Under the pieces are notes generated by a model. That model searched no databases and was not told where the DNA came from. It saw only the letters and a program-made list of their open reading frames with translations. Of a stretch of 20,384 nt of DNA, positions 7,839 through 15,250 are shown piece by piece. Source of the DNA: an uncultured Clostridia bacterium (GTDB taxonomy: Bacteria; Bacillota; Clostridia; Oscillospirales; Ruminococcaceae); assembly GCA_947584825.1 (NCBI GenBank), contig CANPWR010000015.1:1-20384 (forward strand), read 5' to 3'. Numbering within the stretch: position 1 is the first letter of the stretch; every line of letters begins with the position of its first letter. Both the position numbers and the translations under genes were made by a program.

Positions 7839-9173
7839 GTGAAAAAACTATTTTGTATTATAGCTTCAGCTATTATGGCAATTACTTCTGTATCATTTAC
7901 GCTATTTTTTACATCTGCTGATACTGCTTTAAGCTTTAACAGCAAGTGGAGCTTTGGCGGCAGTGTATATAGTGCATTGGATATTGACCAGCAGATAGCT
8001 GGTTTAGGATATTATATTTTTATTCAGAGCAATGATGAATATAAAATACTTGAAAGTAAAGGGCTTATAAATGGTTACAATAAATCATTTTTTGATCAAA
8101 ATGTTTTATTGGTAAATTGGCTTATCAGTTATAACGGCGGCAGAGGCGGATATGAAAATCCTACAATATCAAAAGGTGCAGATGGAACGCTTAAATTCAA
8201 TTATAAATATAATAAATCATACATAAGTATGCCTGTGGTTGCGTATGATAAGAATTTGATTGAATTTAAAAAATCAGATATATCAGGTGCAGATTTTTCA
8301 AAAATAACAGTAAATGTTACCCTTGATTATTCTAATGCTACCTCTAACTCCGTGCCAAATACAACTCCTGATGAAAAAGTCACTTTAAAAATGGTAAATA
8401 TATTGAATTATACTAACAAAATAAAAACAAGCAACTCATTTGGTGTTGACTTTAAAAATGGTAAAAGGAAAAATTATTACTTTATAATTGATAATTATAA
8501 AGACTATAAAGCTTGCGGTTTTACTGAGAAAAAGGCAGAGTTTTTTAAAAATAATATGCTTTTGGTAAATTGTATTTACGGCATTAAGTATACTTGTGAC
8601 TCATATGTCAACAAAGGAATGGTTAAAAACTTCGATAACACTTTAATTATGTCGTATAACGCTGTATGGGGGTTTCCAAAATCTAAGACGGCTACGCATA
8701 TAACTGATATAATAGAGCTAAAAAAGTCAGAGGTTAAAGATGTTGATTTTTCAAAGCTTACAGTATATTTAAGAAATGATTTTAACTATAGTACATGGTC
8801 TCCGGGTATGGTTGTGCCCTCAAATGCCCTTACTTACAATAAGCTTAAAATGTCTTATGTAGATGTTTCGTCTGTGATTAAAGGTAATATTAAAAAGACA
8901 CAGGTCAAAAAGCTAAAAGTAAAGCCAATTAAAGAGAAACAGCTAAAAGTATCTTGGAAAAAAATAAACGGAGTAAAATATGAAGTAAAATATTCTTTAA
9001 AGAAAGGCATGAAAAATGCAAAGGTAAAGAAGAATATCAAGAAAAATAATGTTACTCTTAAAAAGCTGAAATCAGGAAAGAAGTATTATATTAAGATCAG
9101 GGCATATCAAAAGATAGGAAATAAAACCTATACGGGAAAATGGTCAAAGAAGATTTCAAAAACAGTTAAATAG
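7839..9173 (+). CDS. Exported protein with duplicated PrcB-like module and Fn3 domain
   Basis: A signal peptide (about 1-26, basic MKK then hydrophobic, likely cleaved near TSA) sends this 444-residue protein out of the cell. Two related modules follow. Residues 57-162 and 212-311 align at YYIFIQSNDEYK / YYFIIDNYKDYK, FFDQNVLLVN / FFKNNMLLVN and FKKSDISGADFSKITV / LKKSEVKDVDFSKLTV. The layout, with a LLVN core, a Gly-rich turn and an ending near a conserved I-E-[FL]-K-K, recalls the PrcB C-terminal domain; this is inferred. Residues about 354-443 form a very lysine-rich fibronectin type III domain, as in clostridial surface proteins. No LPxTG motif or dockerin is seen, so it is probably secreted or held by charge. 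The start is GTG at 7839, with AAGGGGGT (7823-7830) eight bases upstream; the ATG two bases earlier is followed at once by TGA. It is monocistronic. Confidence 0.78.
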   Translation: MKKLFCIIASAIMAITSVSFTLFFTSADTALSFNSKWSFGGSVYSALDIDQQIAGLGYYIFIQSNDEYKILESKGLINGYNKSFFDQNVLLVNWLISYNGGRGGYENPTISKGADGTLKFNYKYNKSYISMPVVAYDKNLIEFKKSDISGADFSKITVNVTLDYSNATSNSVPNTTPDEKVTLKMVNILNYTNKIKTSNSFGVDFKNGKRKNYYFIIDNYKDYKACGFTEKKAEFFKNNMLLVNCIYGIKYTCDSYVNKGMVKNFDNTLIMSYNAVWGFPKSKTATHITDIIELKKSEVKDVDFSKLTVYLRNDFNYSTWSPGMVVPSNALTYNKLKMSYVDVSSVIKGNIKKTQVKKLKVKPIKEKQLKVSWKKINGVKYEVKYSLKKGMKNAKVKKNIKKNNVTLKKLKSGKKYYIKIRAYQKIGNKTYTGKWSKKISKTVK

Positions 9174-9180
9174 CAACGAG

Positions 9181-9196
9181 GCAACGGCGCCGTTGC
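9181..9196. repeat. 16-base perfect palindrome after the Fn3 protein gene
   Basis: GCAACGGCGCCGTTGC is fully self-complementary and unusually GC-rich for its surroundings. It lies eight bases after the stop codon at 9173 and is not followed by a T run, so it is not itself a terminator. The core GCAACG also starts hairpins near 3871 and 16747. Confidence 0.6.
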
Positions 9197-9276
9197 ATTC
9201 GATACCGCCTTTGGGTAATTTTCAAATAAAACATAGCTTGCAAAACGGCGGACTAAAATTAATACGGAAAACACTG

Positions 9277-9320
9277 AAGCGTTCTGGTCAATAAAATGAC
9301 TTGAACGCTTTTCTTATTTT
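9277..9320 (+). terminator. Rho-independent terminator of the Fn3 protein gene
   Basis: AAGCGTTC (9277-9284) pairs with GAACGCTT (9303-9310), with GTCA/TGAC stacked inside the loop, and TTTTCTTATTTT follows. Confidence 0.88.
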
Positions 9321-9489
9321 ATAGCAATCAAAATATCTTCATAGACCTCCTTGAGAGAAACAACTCCTGAATACAATTGCGTTCAGGCATTATATATTTA
9401 TGGAATGATTCAATAGTTTATAAAGAGCTTATAAGAATTTTTTTAATTTTAGTTTTCTGACTGCTGGTATCTAATGAATATAATTCCTG
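9321..9489. other. A+T-rich gap between terminator and lon promoter
   Basis: No credible gene is seen. A hairpin CCTGAA/TTCAGG (9366-9371, 9382-9387) is present. On the reverse strand there is an orphan consensus ribosome binding site (AAGGAGGT near 9345-9352), followed by a four-codon frame (MKIF) that stops at once. Confidence 0.5.
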
Positions 9490-9518
9490 TTGCAAAAGTC
9501 TGTGATATATGATAAAAT
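9490..9518 (+). promoter_or_regulatory. Promoter of lon (and engB)
   Basis: TTGCAA (9490-9495), 17 bases, TAAAAT (9513-9518), with TG one base before the -10. No CIRCE (HrcA) inverted repeat is visible around it, so heat-shock control by that route is not supported. Confidence 0.75.
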
Positions 9519-9596
9519 AACCTTAATCAAATAATGCTTGCGATATGACATACATATATAGACTTGAAATATAAAAGAAAGGAACATACATATACA

Positions 9597-12017
9597 ATGA
9601 ATGAGATAATAAAAACAGCAAACAGTAAAAGCATACAGGTATTGCCCTGTGTTGCTATGCGGGATGTAGTTTTGTTCCCAAATATGGTGATGCACTTTGA
9701 CGTTGCACGTACAAGGTCGGTGCTTGCACTTAAGGCGGCACTAGATAATGACAGAATGGTATTTTTAACTACTCAAAAGGACTTAATTGTTGATAAACCT
9801 GAGTTCAGCGATTTATATAAAGTCGGTGTAATAGCTGAGATAAAGCAGATTATCAAAACTCCCGAGGGATTTTCGAGAGTTTTGGTGGAGGGCTGCTATA
9901 AGGCAAAGGCACAAAATGTATACTTGGCTGAAAATAAGTATCTTGAGGCAGAGGTTAAAAGACTTCCTGTGTATTCTAGAGAGAAAATGGATGATTATGA
10001 GCTTCAGGCAGTAATGCGTGAGGTTAAACGTACATTTAGGGAGTATGCCGAAAATGTTCCGAGAATGCCTAAGGAGATTTTGGCGTCAGTGTATTCAGCG
10101 CAGACTCCTAGAGATTTGTTTGAGTCTATAGTTTTCAATATTTCTCTGTCAACAGAGTATAAGCAGATGCTTTTGGAAATTAAAACTGCAGGTGAAAAGC
10201 TTGCTCATTTGATCAGTATACTCTCAAGCGAACTTGAGGTGTTGACCATTGAAAAGGAGATCCAGTCACAGGTTTCCCAGAATATTGAAGAGAATCAAAA
10301 GGAATATTACCTGAGAGAACAGCTTAAGGTTATACGCTCTGAGCTTGGAGAAGATTCAGAAGAAGACGACATTGAGCAGTATACAAATAAAATATATGAA
10401 CTGAGGCTTCCAAAGGATCAGGAGGATAAGCTATTAGGTGAAGTTAAAAGGCTTGAGAAAATGCCGTCAGGCTCTCAGGAGGCAGTTGTTATAAGAACTT
10501 ATCTTGATACCTGTTTGGCACTACCTTGGAACAAGTCCACTGAGGATACAGCTAATATTGATAAGGCTAGAAAGGTTCTTGATGATGACCATTACGGTCT
10601 TAAGAAGGTTAAGGAAAGAATACTGGAAATTTTATCGGTAAAGGCTCTGAATCCTGATATTAAAGGGCAGATCATATGTCTTGCCGGACCTCCGGGAGTT
10701 GGTAAAACATCAATTGGAAAGTCAATAGCTCACGCTCTCGGAAGACAGTATGTAAGAGTTTCACTCGGCGGAGTAAAGGACGAGTCAGACATTAGAGGGC
10801 ACAGAAAAACTTATGTCGGCGCAATGCCGGGAAGAATCATAACGGCTTTAAAACAGGCAGGTACAAATAATCCTGTAATGCTTCTTGACGAGATAGATAA
10901 AATGAGTAATGATTTTAGAGGAGATCCTTCGTCAGCAATGTTAGAGGTTCTGGACAGTGAGCAGAATAAGGAGTTCAGAGACCACTATATTGAAATGCCG
11001 TTTGATTTGTCTAATGTATTATTCATAACTACAGCAAATAATCTTAACACCATTCAGGAGCCTTTGCTTGACAGAATGGAGGTTATCGAGCTTTCAAGCT
11101 ATACCAGAGAGGAAAAATTCAATATTGCAAAACGTCATCTGATTCCAAAGCAGCTTAAGGCTAACGGAATGAAGTCGTCGCAGATGAAAATTACTGATGA
11201 CTGCATATATACTCTTGTTGACAGCTATACGAGAGAAGCGGGAGTAAGAAAGCTTGAAAGATGTATTGCATCTCTTTGCAGAAAGGCAGCCAAAGAAATT
11301 GTCGAGAACGACGTTAAAAAGGTCACATTCAAAGACAGCAATATCGAGAAGTTTCTTGGAATTAAAAAATATCTGCCTGATCTTGTTGCTGAAAACAGCG
11401 AGGTTGGTTTGGTAAACGGTCTTGCTTGGACAGCAGTAGGCGGAGTTACTATGCCTATGGAGGTTCTGGTTCTTGACGGAAAGGGAGAAATAACTCTTAC
11501 CGGTTCTCTCGGAGATGTTATGAAAGAAAGCGCTAAGATTGCGGTTAGCTATTGCAGAAGTGTGGCTGACAAGTTCAATATTGATAAGGATTTCTATAAA
11601 ACTAAAGATTTACATATTCATGCACCAGAGGGAGCAGTTCCAAAGGACGGTCCGTCTGCGGGAGTTACAATGGTGACAGCTATGATCTCAGCTCTGTCCG
11701 GCACTCCTGTTAAAAGCTCTGTCGCAATGACGGGTGAGATAACTCTACGTGGAAAAGTTCTGCCGATAGGTGGTTTGAAAGAAAAGTCTATGGCGGCTTA
11801 TAAAGCAGGTATTAAGACAATAATAATCCCTTATGACAATAAGTCTGACATTGAGGAAATCGACGAGGCTGTTAAATCATCTGTTGAAATTGTTTTGGCA
11901 AAGAATATAAGCGATGTTCTTGACGAAGCTCTGGACATAAATGACAGCGAAGATAATATTCCGTTAGGTATAATGTCAGGTGAAGTTGCTAAGGAAAAAA
12001 TATCTGCTACAGTTTAG
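9597..12017 (+). CDS. lon: ATP-dependent protease Lon
   Basis: Lon unfolds and degrades damaged and short-lived regulatory proteins in the cytoplasm as a hexameric ring. The 806-residue protein has the LonA order. The N-terminal substrate-binding LAN domain (about 10-205, starting VLPCVAMRDVVLFP) is followed by a helical linker. The AAA+ module has Walker A GPPGVGKTS near 364-372 and Walker B VMLLDEIDKM, and the C-terminal S16 protease domain is complete. The catalytic dyad is S687 (PKDGPSAG) and K730 (GLKEK), exactly 43 residues apart as in E. coli. The start is the ATG at 9597. A TTG 11 codons earlier has no ribosome binding site, whereas AAAGGA (9578-9583) serves the ATG with a rather long 13-base spacing. 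engB follows, the same pair as lonA-ysxC in Bacillus. Confidence 0.97.
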   Translation: MNEIIKTANSKSIQVLPCVAMRDVVLFPNMVMHFDVARTRSVLALKAALDNDRMVFLTTQKDLIVDKPEFSDLYKVGVIAEIKQIIKTPEGFSRVLVEGCYKAKAQNVYLAENKYLEAEVKRLPVYSREKMDDYELQAVMREVKRTFREYAENVPRMPKEILASVYSAQTPRDLFESIVFNISLSTEYKQMLLEIKTAGEKLAHLISILSSELEVLTIEKEIQSQVSQNIEENQKEYYLREQLKVIRSELGEDSEEDDIEQYTNKIYELRLPKDQEDKLLGEVKRLEKMPSGSQEAVVIRTYLDTCLALPWNKSTEDTANIDKARKVLDDDHYGLKKVKERILEILSVKALNPDIKGQIICLAGPPGVGKTSIGKSIAHALGRQYVRVSLGGVKDESDIRGHRKTYVGAMPGRIITALKQAGTNNPVMLLDEIDKMSNDFRGDPSSAMLEVLDSEQNKEFRDHYIEMPFDLSNVLFITTANNLNTIQEPLLDRMEVIELSSYTREEKFNIAKRHLIPKQLKANGMKSSQMKITDDCIYTLVDSYTREAGVRKLERCIASLCRKAAKEIVENDVKKVTFKDSNIEKFLGIKKYLPDLVAENSEVGLVNGLAWTAVGGVTMPMEVLVLDGKGEITLTGSLGDVMKESAKIAVSYCRSVADKFNIDKDFYKTKDLHIHAPEGAVPKDGPSAGVTMVTAMISALSGTPVKSSVAMTGEITLRGKVLPIGGLKEKSMAAYKAGIKTIIIPYDNKSDIEEIDEAVKSSVEIVLAKNISDVLDEALDINDSEDNIPLGIMSGEVAKEKISATV

Positions 12018-12035
12018 TTATCAGAATTGTAGTTT

Positions 12036-12050
12036 AGTGTTTTAAACACT
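12036..12050 (+). other. Weak hairpin between lon and engB
   Basis: AGTGT (12036-12040) pairs with ACACT (12046-12050), followed by TTATTATATC. It could reduce read-through into engB, but the stem is short and the T run broken. Confidence 0.25.
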
Positions 12051-12080
12051 TTATTATATCTGAAAATGACAAGAGGAGGA

Positions 12081-12101
12081 ATGTTCCTAATAGGGACATA
12101 A
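12081..12101 (+). CDS. Possible six-codon leader ORF before engB
   Basis: The only strong ribosome binding site before engB (AGGAGG, 12074-12079) faces this ATG, which encodes MFLIGT and stops with TAA at 12099-12101. The stop is eight bases before the TTG start of engB and out of frame with it. The spacing of site to ATG is only one base, which weakens the case. If used, ribosomes ending here could restart on engB. Confidence 0.25.
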   Translation: MFLIGT

Positions 12102-12109
12102 ATACAGAA

Positions 12110-12697
12110 TTGAACTTCAATAATGTAGAATTTAAATCATCATACGGACGGCTTGAACAAATTCCCAAAGCAGAGAAAATAGAAATAGCTTTCTCGGGGC
12201 GTTCAAACGTAGGAAAATCATCGCTTATCAACAAGATATTTAACCGAAAGCAGTTGGCTAAGGTGAGCTCTATGCCGGGAAAGACGGTTACCATAAACTT
12301 TTTCAGCTTTGATAATATTTATATTGTCGATCTTCCCGGATACGGCTATGCAAAGGTTTCTAAGGGTGAAAAGAAAAGATGGGCAGGTCTTATAGAGGGG
12401 TATTTAAACGATAAATCAAGAAGACTTGATCTTATTTTTCAGCTTATTGATATGCGTCATGCACCATCGCAGGACGATTTACAGATGATAAATTTCATGG
12501 TAGAAAGCGAGCTTCCATTTGTTGTTGTTCTGACAAAAGCGGATAAGCTCAAGCCCACAGCCAGAAAACTCCGAATGGAAGCCTTTAAAAATGAGATACC
12601 TTATTTTGACGAAATAACTGTTATACCCTGTTCTTCACAAACAGGTGAGGGGATTGATAGAATTAAAGAGGTAATTGAGGAAATAGGAAGTATGTAA
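12110..12697 (+). CDS. engB: Ribosome-assembly GTPase EngB/YsxC
   Basis: This essential GTPase of the TRAFAC class helps late assembly of the 50S ribosomal subunit. The 195 residues hold all G motifs: G1 GRSNVGKSS (30-38), the switch region with SSMPGKT, G3 DLPGYGYAKV, G4 TKAD and G5 CSSQTGEG. The start is TTG at 12110. This puts the G1 motif at exactly the same distance from the N terminus as I recall for B. subtilis YsxC, and no ATG or GTG is in frame between the previous stop and the G1 motif. The TTG has no good ribosome binding site next to it; the nearby AGGAGG points to a different frame. It probably depends on lon transcription. A terminator follows at 12716. Confidence 0.93.
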   Translation: MNFNNVEFKSSYGRLEQIPKAEKIEIAFSGRSNVGKSSLINKIFNRKQLAKVSSMPGKTVTINFFSFDNIYIVDLPGYGYAKVSKGEKKRWAGLIEGYLNDKSRRLDLIFQLIDMRHAPSQDDLQMINFMVESELPFVVVLTKADKLKPTARKLRMEAFKNEIPYFDEITVIPCSSQTGEGIDRIKEVIEEIGSM

Positions 12698-12715
12698 TTA
12701 TACTATATATTATTT

Positions 12716-12760
12716 AAGGGGAAGACCTTCAAATAGGGGTCTTCCCCTTTATCTATTTTT
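12716..12760 (+). terminator. Rho-independent terminator of lon-engB
   Basis: AAGGGGAAGACC (12716-12727) pairs with GGTCTTCCCCTT (12738-12749) around a 10-base loop. The T run is interrupted (TATCTATTTTT) but the 12-bp stem is very strong. Confidence 0.9.
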
Positions 12761-12843
12761 GATCGGTAGTAAGGATAGTAGAGTTATGCTTATTATAGTA
12801 CGCAAAAGCCAGAAAATCTTTTTCTTACTTAGTAATTGAGTGT

Positions 12844-12878
12844 AAAAATAACCGCCTTTAGTAGCTTAACTAAAGGCG
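12844..12878 (-). terminator. Rho-independent terminator of asnB
   Basis: CGCCTTTAGT (12853-12862) pairs with ACTAAAGGCG (12869-12878) with a six-base loop. On the reverse strand it is followed by GTTATTTTT. It lies 15 bases after the asnB stop. Confidence 0.9.
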
Positions 12879-12892
12879 ACAGAGATTTTTCA

Positions 12893-14722
12893 TTACTGTT
12901 GAAAATAAACATTATACCAAATTATGAATGTGAAAACAGTCCAAATTTTTCTGGAATAATCGTATTTACCTTCACGGTGATCGTCAAGAAGATTAACTAG
13001 CAAATCAGTGTCAAAATACTTCTGAGCAATCTTACCTGTAAAGGCTTTTTTTACAATATCGTAGTATTTGTCTTCCTTGAGCCATACCCGTATCGGAACA
13101 GGGAATCCAAGCTTCTTTTTATTAGCTGTCTGAGGAGGACATGCTTTAAGTGCTGCAATCCTCATAGCGTATTTAGTATTTTCCTTTGTAACTCTGTATT
13201 TAGTAGGAATCTTTTCAGCAAGCGCCATAACTTTCTTGTCTAGAAACGGTACTCTTAGTTCAAGAGAGTGTGCCATAGACATCTTGTCAGCTTTAAGAAG
13301 TATGTCACCGGTCATCCAGAGGTTAAGGTCGAGATACTGCATTTGAGTGACGTCATCTTTGTTTTTATACTTTTCGTAAAAAGGCTTAGTAATTACAACA
13401 GCGTCGGGAGCATTTGTTCTGACTTTTAAAATAGACTTTCTCTCTTGCTCGCTGAATATATAAGCGTTTCCGATAAATCTTTCCTGAAGATCCTTTGAAC
13501 GGCGAATAAGGAAGTTTACACCTCGTTTTGCAGGAAGCTTTGAAGCTATTGCACCTATGGCTTTTCTAATAGACTTTGGAATCTTGTTATAGAAATCCAT
13601 ATCGTGAGGTTCTTTATAAATATTATATCCGCCGAAAATTTCGTCTGCACCTTCACCACTTAGAACAACTTTTACTTTTTCAGAAGCTATCTGACATACA
13701 AAGAAAAGTGCAATTGCGGCAGGATCAGCTAGAGGTTCATCCATATGATATTGTATCTTCTCCAGATTGTTCCAGTATTCTTCCGGTTTGATTACTTTTG
13801 AAGTATTAGCTTTTCCGATATACTTTGAGAAATCTTTTGCATATCCTATTTCGTTGTATTTTTCATCTTCGCCGAATCCGACTGTGAATGTCTTATCTAC
13901 ATTGGCAACAGCAGCAACATAGCTTGAGTCAACACCGCTTGATAAAAAGCTGCCAACTTCAACATCGGCAATTTTATGAGCCTTAACAGAATCATTAAAT
14001 GTATCGGAAATTTTATCTACCCATTCTTCAAGATCCGGCTTTTCATCAGGAACAAAATCAATATCCCAGTATCTTTTAACATCAAGCTTGCCGTTTTTAT
14101 AAATGAAGTAGTGTGCAGCTGGAAGCTTATATACATTCTTGAAAAAAGTTTCAGTAGTAGGGGAGTATTGGAAGGTCAGATAGTTTTCAAGAGCAGTTTC
14201 GTTGAGTTCCTTTTTAAATGACGGATGATCTAAAAAGCTCTTTATTTCTGAACCCCACATAAACGTATCACCGAATTTTCCGTAATACATAGGCTTGATT
14301 CCGAAAAAGTCTCTCGCACCAAAAATCTGCTTTTTATTCTTATCCCAGATAATAAAGCTGAACATACCTCTGAGTCTGTTAAGCAAGTCGGTACCCCACT
14401 CCTCATATCCGTGAATCAGAACTTCTGAATCAGTTTTTGACGAAAATTCATAACCCTTTTGGATAAGTTCTTTTCTCAAGTCCTGATAATTATATATTTC
14501 TCCGTTAAAGGTGAGAACAATAGATCTATCTTTATTAAATAGCGGCTGATCGCCTTCTTTAGACAAGTCGATAATAGAAAGACGACGAAATCCCATAGCA
14601 ACATAGTCATCAATATATTTGCCTTCCGAATCCGGTCCGCGATGTTTAATTCTATCCATCATTTTTTCAATTACAGAAGAAGCGTTACTGATCGTATTAG
14701 TAAACCCAACAAATCCACACAT
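12893..14722 (-). CDS. asnB: Asparagine synthase (glutamine-hydrolysing)
   Basis: The enzyme makes asparagine from aspartate, ATP and glutamine. The N-terminal class II glutaminase domain (about 1-190) starts MCGFVGF, with Cys2 as nucleophile, and has the glutamine-binding RLSIIDL and FNGEIYNY. The synthetase domain (about 230-560) has the PP-loop SSGVDSS, a common variant of SGGxDS, and LSGEGADEIFGGY, which binds ATP and pyrophosphate. The length, 609 residues, is that of the long bacterial AsnB. The start is clear: TGAGG (14730-14734, reverse strand) is seven bases before the ATG, which must directly precede the Cys. The gene stands alone with its own promoter and terminator. The leader is about 90 bases and shows only a small CCAAT/ATTGG hairpin (14766-14780); I do not see a T-box. 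Confidence 0.96.
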   Translation of the reverse strand: MCGFVGFTNTISNASSVIEKMMDRIKHRGPDSEGKYIDDYVAMGFRRLSIIDLSKEGDQPLFNKDRSIVLTFNGEIYNYQDLRKELIQKGYEFSSKTDSEVLIHGYEEWGTDLLNRLRGMFSFIIWDKNKKQIFGARDFFGIKPMYYGKFGDTFMWGSEIKSFLDHPSFKKELNETALENYLTFQYSPTTETFFKNVYKLPAAHYFIYKNGKLDVKRYWDIDFVPDEKPDLEEWVDKISDTFNDSVKAHKIADVEVGSFLSSGVDSSYVAAVANVDKTFTVGFGEDEKYNEIGYAKDFSKYIGKANTSKVIKPEEYWNNLEKIQYHMDEPLADPAAIALFFVCQIASEKVKVVLSGEGADEIFGGYNIYKEPHDMDFYNKIPKSIRKAIGAIASKLPAKRGVNFLIRRSKDLQERFIGNAYIFSEQERKSILKVRTNAPDAVVITKPFYEKYKNKDDVTQMQYLDLNLWMTGDILLKADKMSMAHSLELRVPFLDKKVMALAEKIPTKYRVTKENTKYAMRIAALKACPPQTANKKKLGFPVPIRVWLKEDKYYDIVKKAFTGKIAQKYFDTDLLVNLLDDHREGKYDYSRKIWTVFTFIIWYNVYFQQ

Positions 14723-14820
14723 AAAAAAGCCTCATTTCATTTCAGTCTATATAAACTAGCAATTTCCAATATTCAATTGGATAATCACAAGTGGTAAAAT
14801 TATAAACAAATCATATGAAC

Positions 14821-14849
14821 ATTATAGCACAATTATCAAGTCTAATCAA
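14821..14849 (-). promoter_or_regulatory. Promoter of asnB
   Basis: On the reverse strand TTGATT (14844-14849), 17 bases, TATAAT (14821-14826). Start near 14814, with a leader of about 90 bases. Confidence 0.85.
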
Positions 14850-14911
14850 GTAAATAGATACCTCAATGAAGCAGAAAAATAATATAAGAAAATATTTTAT
14901 AAAAATAGCTA

Positions 14912-14940
14912 TTGAAAAACAGTATAAAAGAATATATAAT
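14912..14940 (+). promoter_or_regulatory. Promoter of the small membrane peptide gene
   Basis: TTGAAA (14912-14917), 17 bases, TATAAT (14935-14940). It is divergent from the asnB promoter; the two -35 boxes are about 60 bases apart. Confidence 0.8.
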
Positions 14941-14997
14941 AAATATGTAAAAATACTTTTTGCAAAACGCAATAGAAAATTATAGCTGAGGGATATT

Positions 14998-15159
14998 ATG
15001 AACAGAAAAATACAAGTTACGTCAAATAAAGAATATGAAAAAAGAGTAGAGAAGAAGCATAAATTCAGATATAGGTATTTAGTAATATTTATTTTAGCCG
15101 TGCTAATTATTACCTTTATAATTTATATGCTTCAAACATCAGTGAATGATATAATTTGA
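14998..15159 (+). CDS. Small single-pass membrane peptide (53 residues)
   Basis: I do not recognise a family. The first 26 residues are highly charged and mostly basic (NRKIQVTSNKEYEKRVEKKH). One hydrophobic helix follows (about 27-46, LVIFILAVLIITFIIYML), then a short polar tail. By the positive-inside rule the basic part should face the cytoplasm. The gene is well supported as a unit: its own promoter at 14912-14940, GAGGGA (14988-14993) five bases before the ATG, and a terminator at 15216-15250. A septum-related or membrane-regulatory peptide, or a type I toxin-like peptide, are options. The charge layout (charged end first) is not the usual one for type I toxins, and I see no clear antisense RNA promoter. 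Confidence 0.75.
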   Translation: MNRKIQVTSNKEYEKRVEKKHKFRYRYLVIFILAVLIITFIIYMLQTSVNDII

Positions 15160-15215
15160 TTATTAAATTATTTATTATTTAGCTGAGAATTTTATATAAA
15201 AAAATATCTATTTCG

Positions 15216-15250
15216 ACACTCCTGATTAGTAGAATCAGGGGTGTTTTTTT
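15216..15250 (+). terminator. Rho-independent terminator of the small membrane peptide gene
   Basis: ACACTCCTGATT (15216-15227) pairs with AATCAGGGGTGT (15233-15244), with one T-G pair and a five-base loop; a run of seven T follows. Confidence 0.93.

Noticed and set aside
9564..9596. N-terminal extension of Lon from TTG at 9564
   Set aside because: There is no ribosome binding site before TTG, and the extra KYKRKEH-type residues are not part of the Lon N terminus. The purine-rich site lies within this stretch and serves the ATG at 9597.
9321..9596. CIRCE or similar heat-shock operator before lon
   Set aside because: I searched by eye for TTAGCACTC and GAGTGCTAA halves and saw none.
12075..12088. 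The 14-mer GGAGGAATGTTCCT occurs before engB and, on the reverse strand, at the CPBP protease start (6740-6753)
   Set aside because: Both contain a ribosome binding site next to ATG. In 20 kb on two strands one such 14-base match is expected by chance, so I do not call it a repeat.
14723..14820. T-box or amino-acid riboswitch in the asnB leader
   Set aside because: The leader is about 90 bases, too short for a T-box, and lacks the conserved AGGGTGGNACCGCG element.
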